NCBI GenBank assembly: GCA_031286975.1
Contig: JAITTM010000165.1
Location: 1 to 6,722 of the forward strand
Direction of reading: 5' to 3'
Source: Coriobacteriales bacterium
GTDB lineage: Bacteria; Actinomycetota; Coriobacteriia; Coriobacteriales; UBA8131
Length of the DNA: 6,722 nt
The position numbers and the translations under genes are program-made. Below, piece by piece: positions 1 to 6,269 of the stretch; the stretch's first letter is position 1; every line of letters begins with the position of its first letter. Below the pieces are notes generated by a model. The model saw nothing but the letters and a program-made list of their open reading frames with translations, was not told the origin of the DNA and did no database searches.

Positions 1-675
1 AATTGCGCGCGCCTCTTCATGGCGCCCTTTGCGGGTCAGCCAACGGGGAGACTCCGGAATATCCAAACGTCCAACCAGGATAAGGATGCAAGGAATAACC
101 GCGCTGCCAAACATCCAACGCCAGCCATCCTCAAGCCCTATGCAAAAATAGCCTACCAGGCCAGCAGCCGTTGCGCCCACATACCACATGGCAGCCAAAA
201 CGCCCATCGAGATAGTGCGGTGCCGCCGCGGTGTGAATTCAGCGACCAACGCGGTTGCTATGGGATAATCGGCGCCAATCATCACGCCCAGCAAAAAACG
301 CAGGATCACCAGACTGGCCACATTCCAGATAAACATGCTGGCCACCGAGAGCACCGCAATGGCGATGATGTCGATGGTGAACATCACCTTGCGCCCTATG
401 CGGTCGGTCACATAGCCACCCACCACGGCACCAACAAAGATCCCCACGAGCGCGGCAACACCCACTAGTGCGCTAGAAACGGCATCCAACTCCAGATGGT
501 CGCCAAGCTGTACCAGGGCAACACCGATAATGGCTAATACGTAACCATCCAAAAAGGGGCCACCGCTGGCAAAGAACGTAACCCGCTTAAGAAAGGGGGT
601 CATGCCCATATCGTCAAGCATGACGGTTGTATCCGTGGTGTTCGCTTGCTGTGTTGTCTGTTTGTTGGCGGTCAT
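1..675 (-). CDS. MFS transporter, N-terminal half (partial, continues past the left edge)
   Basis: The frame is open from the ATG at 675 to base 1 with no stop, giving 225 codons of a protein that is usually about 430 to 470 residues, so the C-terminal half lies outside the window. About six membrane segments are visible. Family marks in order are: a TM1 with FLDGY (residues 41-45), the loop 2-3 signature GGYVTDRIGRK (86-96), a TM4 region RFLLGVMIGADYP followed by EFTPRRHR (about 126-153), and PESPRWL (207-213) after TM6. These place it among sugar-porter-like or metabolite:proton symporters. A GAAGGG ribosome site lies 6 bases before the ATG. It follows the hydratase gene by 77 bases. From context I infer that it imports the acid handled by this operon, or exchanges it for the product. 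It is not a BCCT carrier such as CaiT. Substrate is not readable from sequence. Confidence 0.88.
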   Translation of the reverse strand, partial: MTANKQTTQQANTTDTTVMLDDMGMTPFLKRVTFFASGGPFLDGYVLAIIGVALVQLGDHLELDAVSSALVGVAALVGIFVGAVVGGYVTDRIGRKVMFTIDIIAIAVLSVASMFIWNVASLVILRFLLGVMIGADYPIATALVAEFTPRRHRTISMGVLAAMWYVGATAAGLVGYFCIGLEDGWRWMFGSAVIPCILILVGRLDIPESPRWLTRKGRHEEARAI

Positions 676-706
676 GGCATGCCCTTCGTAGCGGACGGTA
701 CGTGCG

Positions 707-726
707 AAAAAGGAGACCTCCCTTCT
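707..726 (-). terminator. Weak hairpin in the gap before the MFS gene
   Basis: Read on the minus strand, this stretch can fold into a stem of up to 8 pairs (two of them G-U) around a GGTC loop. The run of five T residues forms part of the 3' arm, so no separate T tract follows. It lies in the 77-base gap, the longest in the operon. It could act as a weak attenuator or RNA processing site that lowers transporter expression. It could also be chance. It is not a convincing full terminator. Confidence 0.2.
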
Positions 727-752
727 GTCGCACTCCCCGTCACATGTTTGAG

Positions 753-1625
753 TTACTTCCACTCGATGATGCCAAAGTTGAGGTGTGGCTTTGCGCCGGT
801 CTGCTCGACATCCGCATCTACAAGCTGGAAGCGCAGTTCATGCTCGCCAACCTTCCAGAGTTTGGTGTGCAGCTTGGTGCCCGGCAAAAGCGGCGCGGTC
901 ACGCGAGTCTTAAAGCGTGTCATGCGCTCGGGTTCGCCGGGAAAGAAACTGGCGATGGCGTGGCGCATGACCAGGCCGGCGTAGCTGATGGCATGGGCAA
1001 TGGGACGCTCCAGACCGGTTTGCTCGGTATACGACCAGTCGATATGCTGTTGGTGCCAGTCGCCCATCAGACGATAGAGCAGTGGCTGATTGAGCGGAAA
1101 TACCTCCTCCACCACAACATCAGGTTCACGATCGGGCATGTCAACCACGTCTTTGGGTGCCGCAGGACCGCCCCAACCTCCGTCGTAGATGCAGCAATCC
1201 CAGGTCTCGGTTGTGCAGAGGTGGGTACCGTCGGCGCTGTAGGAGCGTCCCGTTTGCTTTGAAAGACAGCCACGTCCTTCTCCCCGGTCATATAGCGCAT
1301 CTTGGGTTACCAGTGTCTCGATGCGATCGTTCATCTTAAAGGGGGCATGAAACAGGATCTCAAAGCCGTAATGCAATGAGCCCGCATAGTTGTAACCGTA
1401 GTCGAGGGTCTTGGTCATCTCTTCATGCACCGTAAGCGGCACACCAAAGATGGGGAGCACCTTGAGCTGGGGGTTGTGGGGGTCTACCTCGTTGATGTAC
1501 TCCAGGTCGGTCTTGCCATCAAAGCCTGCACCGCAGCCCAGCGCGCATATCTCGAGGTCACGAAACGTGTATTCTCTTACAAAGGGGCCAAACTCCTTGC
1601 CAACGATCTCTGTGCTGATAGTCAT
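753..1625 (-). CDS. MFE-2/MaoC-type 2-enoyl-CoA hydratase (double hotdog)
   Basis: The 290-residue product matches the layout of the hydratase-2 part of peroxisomal multifunctional enzyme 2: a degenerate N-terminal hotdog that binds the acyl chain and a C-terminal catalytic hotdog. N-terminal marks are ALGCGAG (residues 28-34), DLEYINE (40-46) and LPIFGVP (57-63). Then come GGWGG (149-153) and the catalytic segment YRLMGDWHQQHID (184-196), followed by PIAH (208-211). The Asp189 and His194 pair keeps the spacing of the family's catalytic dyad. The usual GDxNPLH reads GDWHQQH, and the following HG reads HA. The predicted reaction is reversible hydration of a trans-2-enoyl-CoA in the cytoplasm. 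It starts 15 bases after the ligase stop with AAAGGA 6 bases upstream. It probably fills the role that crotonase-type CaiD has in E. coli, but this is inference. The changed motif leaves open a shifted substrate or a pure dehydratase role. Confidence 0.85.
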   Translation of the reverse strand: MTISTEIVGKEFGPFVREYTFRDLEICALGCGAGFDGKTDLEYINEVDPHNPQLKVLPIFGVPLTVHEEMTKTLDYGYNYAGSLHYGFEILFHAPFKMNDRIETLVTQDALYDRGEGRGCLSKQTGRSYSADGTHLCTTETWDCCIYDGGWGGPAAPKDVVDMPDREPDVVVEEVFPLNQPLLYRLMGDWHQQHIDWSYTEQTGLERPIAHAISYAGLVMRHAIASFFPGEPERMTRFKTRVTAPLLPGTKLHTKLWKVGEHELRFQLVDADVEQTGAKPHLNFGIIEWK

Positions 1626-1640
1626 GTCCTGTCCTTTCGG

Positions 1641-3218
1641 TTAGATGGTCTGTGGCGCCTGCTCTTTGCGCAGCACCTTCTTCTCTATCTTCATACTGCT
1701 GGTATGTGGCAGTTCGGCGCGAATCTCCACATAGCTGGGCACCTTGTACGCCGCCAGATGCTCCCGGCAGTATTCCAATACCTCGTCTTGCGTAATGCTG
1801 GCTCCCTCGGCAGGCACGATAAAGACCTTGACGGCCTCATCGCGGATAAGGTCGGGTACGCCAATGACGGCAGCCTCGGCGATTGCGGGATGGGTAGCCA
1901 GCAGGGTCTCTATCTCGGTGGTTGAGATGTTCTCACCGGCGCGCTTGATAAGATTGACGTTGCGGTCGACAAAGAAGAACCAGCCGTCCTCATCCACATA
2001 GCCCTTGTCGCCCGTGCGCATCCAGCCGTCGGTGTTCAAGGTGCGAGCGGTCTCTTCTTGGTCTTTGTAGTAGCCTTGCATGAGCGTGCGGCCCGGCACG
2101 CCTTTGATCCAGATCTCGCCAATAGCATGGGGCGGCAGTTCGAGACCCGCGTCATCGACTATCTTGATCTCGTAGCCAAGTCCCGCGCGCCCAACCGACG
2201 GCCAGCGTCGCTCGCCGGTGGGTGGATCGGTAATAACCCAGGTGACCGATTCGGTTGAGCCGTATGAGTTCATCAACCGCACGGCAAAGCGCTGCTCAAA
2301 GGCCTGCTTCTCAGCATCTGACAGGGGCAGGAAGTAGAGGATCTCCCTGATGTGATGCCGCCGCTCGTCTGGCTGCACCGGTTGCAGCAACAGGGTGCGC
2401 ACCATCATCGAGACACATTGGGTTACCGTGGCCTCATAGGAGCAGAGTTGCCTCCAAAAGTTGCGGGCGCTGTAGCGCTCCACCACGATCAGTGTGGCGG
2501 CGGCGACAATAACCGGCATCAATGCCGCAAGCTGAAAGTTCGAGTGGCAGGCAGGCATGGTGGAGAGCAGACGGTCGTCGTTGCGCAGCGAGACCTGCCA
2601 GACACCATAGACACCGGCATACAGCAGATTGCAGTGCGTCAAGACAACGCCTTTGGGGTATGAGGTGGTGCCCGAGGTAAAGAGTATCTCGGCGGCATCT
2701 TCGCTTTCAAGCGCACATATCTGTTTGAGTAGGGTTGGCTGCTCGTCTTTGAGCAGGTTGAAGTTGAGCGCATCCTCCAGACAGCGCGTGCTGCGCGCCA
2801 CCATCAGCCCCAGAGGCAGTAGGTCGTATTCGCGTTGCAACGCGCGATAGTCAGCAACAAAGCGCTCTTCAACAACCGCCATCTGCACCTGGCACTTCTC
2901 CAAGGCATATTGGCTCTCTGACAAGCACCCCTGGTCATTGAGCGGCACCGTCACGGCACCTATCTTGGCCAGACCAAAGAGGCACATCATGAACTCAGGC
3001 GAGCTGCACAGCTGCACAGCCACGCGGTCACCCTTGCGTATGCCGCAGTGCAAAAACAGGTTGGCAGTCTTGTTGATCTCATCGTTGAACTGTTGGTAGC
3101 TGTATTCGCAAACTGCTCCATCACGGTTTTGGAAGATGAGGAAGGTCTTTGTGTCGTGACAGCACGCGGTATTCTCCCAAAGATCACGAAGGGTCTGGTT
3201 GCCGATGATATCTGCCAT
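1641..3218 (-). CDS. caiC: CaiC-like carnitine/betaine acyl-CoA ligase (AMP-forming)
   Basis: The 525-residue product is an adenylate-forming enzyme that would activate carnitine, crotonobetaine or a related acid with ATP and CoA. It matches recalled E. coli CaiC (517 residues) along its whole length, from the start (DIIGNQTLR; E. coli DIIGGQHLR) onward. Visible motifs are the phosphate loop FTSGTTSYPKG (180-190), KYSAR-type segment RYSARNFW (248-255), YGSTE (319-323), RTGDKGY (401-407), FVDR (416-419) and NLIKRAGENIS (422-432). Lys510, in the C-terminal SSMKIEKK, lines up with the adenylation lysine; the usual Gly before it is Met. The segment after the substrate-site MPA reads CHSNFQ where I recall FHIDCQ in E. 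coli, which hints at a different acyl pocket. The ATG lies 9 bases after the fixB stop, so translation is probably coupled. Carnitine-type substrate is likely but not proven. Confidence 0.87.
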   Translation of the reverse strand: MADIIGNQTLRDLWENTACCHDTKTFLIFQNRDGAVCEYSYQQFNDEINKTANLFLHCGIRKGDRVAVQLCSSPEFMMCLFGLAKIGAVTVPLNDQGCLSESQYALEKCQVQMAVVEERFVADYRALQREYDLLPLGLMVARSTRCLEDALNFNLLKDEQPTLLKQICALESEDAAEILFTSGTTSYPKGVVLTHCNLLYAGVYGVWQVSLRNDDRLLSTMPACHSNFQLAALMPVIVAAATLIVVERYSARNFWRQLCSYEATVTQCVSMMVRTLLLQPVQPDERRHHIREILYFLPLSDAEKQAFEQRFAVRLMNSYGSTESVTWVITDPPTGERRWPSVGRAGLGYEIKIVDDAGLELPPHAIGEIWIKGVPGRTLMQGYYKDQEETARTLNTDGWMRTGDKGYVDEDGWFFFVDRNVNLIKRAGENISTTEIETLLATHPAIAEAAVIGVPDLIRDEAVKVFIVPAEGASITQDEVLEYCREHLAAYKVPSYVEIRAELPHTSSMKIEKKVLRKEQAPQTI

Positions 3219-3225
3219 GATGAGT

Positions 3226-3233
3226 TCCTACCT
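3226..3233 (-). promoter_or_regulatory. Ribosome site of caiC overlapping the fixB stop codon
   Basis: The minus strand reads AGGTAGGA here, and the TAG inside it is the fixB stop codon (3228-3230). AGGA ends 7 bases before the caiC ATG at 3218. Ribosomes finishing fixB would stand on this site, which suggests coupled translation of the two genes. Confidence 0.6.
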
Positions 3234-4154
3234 GAGAGCTGCGGTCAGGGCGGGCAGGATGGTATACAGGTCGCCGACGATGCCAACATCGGCCTGCTTG
3301 AATACCGGCGCGTTCTTGTCTTTGTTGATGGCGACGATGGTTCTGGCCTGGTTGACACCCACCATGTGCTGCACCTGCCCTGAGATGCCGATGGCAACGT
3401 AGAGATCGGGTTTGAGAACAGCGCCGGACACACCGATATAACGCTCGCGCGCCATCCAGTCCTCGCCCTCGGTGATGGGACGGCTGCAGGCGAGCTCGGC
3501 ACCAATGAGGGTAGCGAGGCTGCGCGCCAGGTCGAGGTCGCCCTCTGCGCCAAAGCCACGACCAACACCAATGACGCGCTTTGCCGCCGAGAGGTTGACC
3601 TGCTCGCCTTGCTTGGGGGCGGTTGCTTTTAAGGTGATGCCCGGGGTGTTTGGAGTGACAGTAAGCTGTTCAATTGCAGCGCTATCCGCTCCTGCGTTTG
3701 CGGCTTCAAAAACACCGCCGCCCACCGTAACAACCGCGGTAGGACTTATGATGCGGCGTGTGCATACAGCGGTTCCACCGTACACCAGATAGGTAACCGT
3801 TACCGCCTCGCCGTCAAGGGCAAGTGTTGTGGCTCCCAAGGCACTGGTATGTAGCCCGCTTGCCAGTTTGCCCGCCAACAGCCGCCCGGTTGTGCTGGCC
3901 TGCACCATGACCAGACGCGCACCGCGCTCTTCAAAAAGCGCCAGCAGGGCATCAGCATACCCTTCAAGCAACGTATTTGCGGCAGGTGTACTTGCCGTGA
4001 CAACGGTCTGCGCCCCATTGGCGGCAGCAGCTTTGGTGGCTTCTTCGCAACCCAGCAGCACGGCATGCACAACACCACCTAAAGCCTGTGCACCTGCGCA
4101 CAACTCGCCTGCGGCTTTTGCGTCCTGGGCAACAACCCAGATATTCTCAGACAT
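3228..4154 (-). CDS. fixB: FixB-like electron transfer flavoprotein, alpha subunit
   Basis: The 308-residue product binds FAD and, with FixA, carries electrons to the CaiA-like reductase. The N-terminal domain (about 1-185) includes TGRLLAGKLASGL (89-101) and TYLVYGGTAVCTRR (121-134), typical of the family. The C-terminal FAD domain has VGRGFG (197-202), AELACSRP (219-226) and the ETF-alpha signature starting LYVAIGISGQVQHMVG (251-266) with VAINKDKNAP after it (274-283). ADVGIVGD (288-295) follows. It resembles recalled E. coli FixB along its length. The start at 4154 is preferred over the in-frame ATG at 4202: it begins the conserved protein and has AAGGGAG 6 bases upstream, whereas 4202 has no ribosome site. 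It follows fixA by 62 bases. FixC and FixX are not seen in the window. Confidence 0.92.
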   Translation of the reverse strand: MSENIWVVAQDAKAAGELCAGAQALGGVVHAVLLGCEEATKAAAANGAQTVVTASTPAANTLLEGYADALLALFEERGARLVMVQASTTGRLLAGKLASGLHTSALGATTLALDGEAVTVTYLVYGGTAVCTRRIISPTAVVTVGGGVFEAANAGADSAAIEQLTVTPNTPGITLKATAPKQGEQVNLSAAKRVIGVGRGFGAEGDLDLARSLATLIGAELACSRPITEGEDWMARERYIGVSGAVLKPDLYVAIGISGQVQHMVGVNQARTIVAINKDKNAPVFKQADVGIVGDLYTILPALTAALR

Positions 4155-4160
4155 GTAAGA

Positions 4161-4167
4161 CTCCCTT
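4161..4167 (-). promoter_or_regulatory. Ribosome site that fixes the fixB start
   Basis: AAGGGAG on the minus strand ends 6 bases before the ATG at 4154. The alternative ATG at 4202 is preceded by GACATCAGCAAAAC, which has no purine-rich site. The 16 extra residues it would add do not resemble the family. Confidence 0.75.
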
Positions 4168-4216
4168 CGAGTGGAGACGACAGAGGGCTTCTGGCATCCC
4201 ATGTTTTGCTGATGTC

Positions 4217-4987
4217 TTAGCGCAGGTCCGCGCCAATAAGTTCAATGAGCTTTGTGGTAACTTCTGCAACGTCACCCTCAAGAATCGTGCGCTGGCGCGC
4301 TGTTTGCTTTGGCGCTACTACACTGGAAACTTGCGCGGATACCGTGGTGGTGTCTACGCCCAGGGCGGCGGCCGTGGTCTCAGTAGTCTCCTTTTTGCCG
4401 GCTGCCAAGATGTCCTTCATGCCGGCGATGCGCGGCGTATTGGCACCGGAGGTCAGCGAGAGCACCGCGGGCAGTGTCACTTCAAGGGTCTGCACCTCGT
4501 TTTCAAGCACACGCTCTACCGTCACGGTTGTGCCATTGGGCGTGATGCTGTTGATGGCATTCAACGTGGGTATGCCAAGCAGTGCGCCAAGTTGGTTGCC
4601 AACCTGCTGGGTGTACTCGTCAGAGGAGCCTGCGCCACACAGCACCAGATCATAACTACCCACCTTGCCAAGACCGGCTGCCAATAACTGGGCGGTCTGC
4701 AAGGTATCCGGTACGGCTGAACCAGCAACGGTAACGATGTTCAGGCTGTCAAGCCCGCGTGAGATGATGTCCTTGCGCAGTTTTGCGGAGGCAAGCGCCT
4801 CGCCGCCAACCGTAAGCCCGATGACCTCTCCGCCCACCTGCTCAACCAGCTGGCGCCCCGCCTCGACGGCGTTCAAGTCGTAGGAGCCAAACTTCCATGC
4901 CGCGCGCTCAAAGGAGAGGGTGCCATCTCCATTGACAACGATGTCCTGCTCCTCGGGTGCTGCCTTACAGCATGCGATTACTCTCAT
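4217..4987 (-). CDS. fixA: FixA-like electron transfer flavoprotein, beta subunit
   Basis: The 256-residue product is the partner of FixB and carries the second nucleotide site of the flavoprotein. It follows the family from the first residues: MRVIACCKAAPEEQDI (E. coli FixA, from memory, has MKIITCYKCVPDEQDI). Other marks are SYDLNAVEA (35-43), the KDIISRG loop (72-78), LVLCGAGSSDEYTQQVG (114-130), and the ETF-beta signature region VERVLENEVQ (157-166) through LPAVLS (172-177). In that region Asn162 stands where Gly or Asp is usual. VAPKQTARQR (224-233) matches the conserved C-terminal stretch. The ATG follows GAAGG by 8 bases and lies 38 bases after the caiB stop. Placing fixAB between caiB and caiC makes the reductase and its electron donor one transcription unit. 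Whether the pair bifurcates electrons cannot be read here. Confidence 0.92.
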   Translation of the reverse strand: MRVIACCKAAPEEQDIVVNGDGTLSFERAAWKFGSYDLNAVEAGRQLVEQVGGEVIGLTVGGEALASAKLRKDIISRGLDSLNIVTVAGSAVPDTLQTAQLLAAGLGKVGSYDLVLCGAGSSDEYTQQVGNQLGALLGIPTLNAINSITPNGTTVTVERVLENEVQTLEVTLPAVLSLTSGANTPRIAGMKDILAAGKKETTETTAAALGVDTTTVSAQVSSVVAPKQTARQRTILEGDVAEVTTKLIELIGADLR

Positions 4988-5025
4988 AGTTGTCGCCTTC
5001 TTTCTCTCGTATGTCGAGCTGTGCT

Positions 5026-6237
5026 CTAGGCTGTCTTAACAATGCCCTTGTCGATAAGATCCTGGATTTCTGCGGCAGAAAGCCCGGCCTTCTCCAAAAC
5101 ATCTTTGGTGTCAAAACCCAGCGGGGGCATGGGGCGCCAAACCTGACCGGGGTTGTTGCGGAACTTGGGAAAGACGCCGATGCCCTTAAACGGCTTACCC
5201 TCTGCGGTTTTCCATTCAAGCCAGTCGCCCCGTAGCTTGAGGTGCTCCTCGTCGACCAGATCGCGGTACTCCATGACAACCTGGGCGGCAATCCTGTTCT
5301 CGGCAAATTCGCGCTCGATGTCATACTTGCTACGCGCGGCGCAGTACTCCTCAAGCTTGCTTTGGATCTCGTCTGCGTGAGGGTTTGAAAGCCACAGGCC
5401 GCTGGTGTCGCTGGGGATGTTCTCCGTGCCCCAAAGATGCCCCAACCCAATGGCGCCCAGCAGGTACTCGTTTTGCTTGACGCCATAGAGGCACAGGCCG
5501 ATAAAGCCGTCATTGCAGCGATACTCGCCAATGCCGCAGAGATTCTGGTTGCGAGCGCCGGGGCGCGGCCAGACGATGCCCTCATTGGTGTAGTCAACCA
5601 TGTAGTAGGCACCAATGCGCATCATGGTCTCAAACATGGCCAGGTCAATACTCTCGCCAATGCCCGACTGGCTTGCCTTGTGCACCGCCGCCATGGCTGC
5701 GCCAACGATCATCAACGCGTTAAAGTAATCAGCGGCGTAGGGGCCGGGGTTCATTGGCTGCTCAGGGGTGCCGTTTTGGCTCATATAGCCGCTGTAGGCC
5801 GCAACGGTCAAGTCGTAGGCAGCGCGGTTAACCATCTCAGGGTCGCCGTCTTGTCCAAAACCAGAGACATGCACGATGACGAGTTTGGGGTTTATGCTCC
5901 ACAGCAGGTCATCGGTAATGCCACGGCGCGCCCAGGCCGGGCCTTTACTGGATTCGATAAACACGTCGGCATCGGCTAGAATTTTAAGCAAGGCAGCACG
6001 CCCCTCATCAGCAAAGGGATTCATTGAGAGACTGCGCTGGTTGCGGCGTTCGAGTTGCTTGATATAGGCGGTGTCACGCATGGTATCACCCGCGCCGGTG
6101 TTCTCTATCTGGATAACGTCGGCACCCCACTCGCCCAAGATGCAGGCTGCTGTTGGTGCGGCGATCTCGACTGCCGAATAGACTACCTTGAGGCCGTCGA
6201 GCGGTCCGAATGATGGTTTGTGTGTTGCAATGGTCAT
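5026..6237 (-). CDS. caiB: CaiB-like carnitine-type CoA-transferase (class III)
   Basis: The 403-residue product belongs to the class III CoA-transferases and resembles E. coli CaiB (405 residues) along its whole length. It would move CoA from a product thioester (gamma-butyrobetainyl-CoA in E. coli) to the incoming acid in the cytoplasm. Landmarks are FGPLDGLKVV (10-19), EWGADVIQIE (36-45), SSKGPAWARRGITDD (96-110), HVSGFGQDG (123-131), YAADYFNAL (167-175) and PKFRNNPGQVWR near the C-terminus. Asp170 lines up with the catalytic Asp169 of E. coli CaiB. Lys98 and Arg105 line up with Lys97 and Arg104, which I recall as CoA contacts. The ATG at 6237 is chosen because AAGGAG lies 5 bases upstream; an in-frame TTG at 6252 sits just upstream of that site and is unlikely to be used. 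The related family member BaiF (bile acid) is less similar to what I see, so CaiB is the better name, though the exact acid remains inferred. Confidence 0.92.
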   Translation of the reverse strand: MTIATHKPSFGPLDGLKVVYSAVEIAAPTAACILGEWGADVIQIENTGAGDTMRDTAYIKQLERRNQRSLSMNPFADEGRAALLKILADADVFIESSKGPAWARRGITDDLLWSINPKLVIVHVSGFGQDGDPEMVNRAAYDLTVAAYSGYMSQNGTPEQPMNPGPYAADYFNALMIVGAAMAAVHKASQSGIGESIDLAMFETMMRIGAYYMVDYTNEGIVWPRPGARNQNLCGIGEYRCNDGFIGLCLYGVKQNEYLLGAIGLGHLWGTENIPSDTSGLWLSNPHADEIQSKLEEYCAARSKYDIEREFAENRIAAQVVMEYRDLVDEEHLKLRGDWLEWKTAEGKPFKGIGVFPKFRNNPGQVWRPMPPLGFDTKDVLEKAGLSAAEIQDLIDKGIVKTA

Positions 6238-6242
6238 GGGTG

Positions 6243-6248
6243 CTCCTT
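6243..6248 (-). promoter_or_regulatory. Ribosome site that fixes the caiB start
   Basis: A consensus AAGGAG on the minus strand stands 5 bases before the ATG at 6237, in the 32-base gap after the reductase gene. It rules against the in-frame TTG at 6252, which lies immediately upstream of this site. Confidence 0.8.
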
Positions 6249-6269
6249 TCAAAGATAAAAGAGGGAGGG

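Noticed and set aside
19..468. Plus-strand open frame of 149 codons at the left edge
   Set aside because: The minus strand here encodes a clear MFS protein without stops and with several family motifs; the plus frame has none.
627..1262. Plus-strand open frame of 211 codons opposite the hydratase and the start of the transporter gene
   Set aside because: It overlaps two supported genes and its composition is that of an antisense shadow.
4155..4216. Short inverted repeats in the fixA-fixB gap (CTCC/GGAG, ACTC/GAGT) around the fixB ribosome site
   Set aside because: The stems are only about 4 pairs, compete with each other and have no T tract, so I cannot support an RNA switch or terminator.
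4088..4687. Plus-strand open frame of 199 codons opposite fixA and the fixA-fixB gap
   Set aside because: It lies antisense to well-supported fixA, has no recognisable domain, and fits the open antisense frames expected in GC-rich coding DNA.
5437..5979. Plus-strand open frame of 180 codons opposite caiB
   Set aside because: It is fully inside the conserved caiB gene on the other strand and shows no family marks or convincing ribosome site.
5026..6237. Reading the locus as a bile acid (bai) operon because of the CaiB/BaiF family and an MFS carrier
   Set aside because: The transferase, reductase, ligase and FixAB all resemble cai/fix proteins in detail, and none of the bai-specific oxidoreductases or the BaiE dehydratase is seen.
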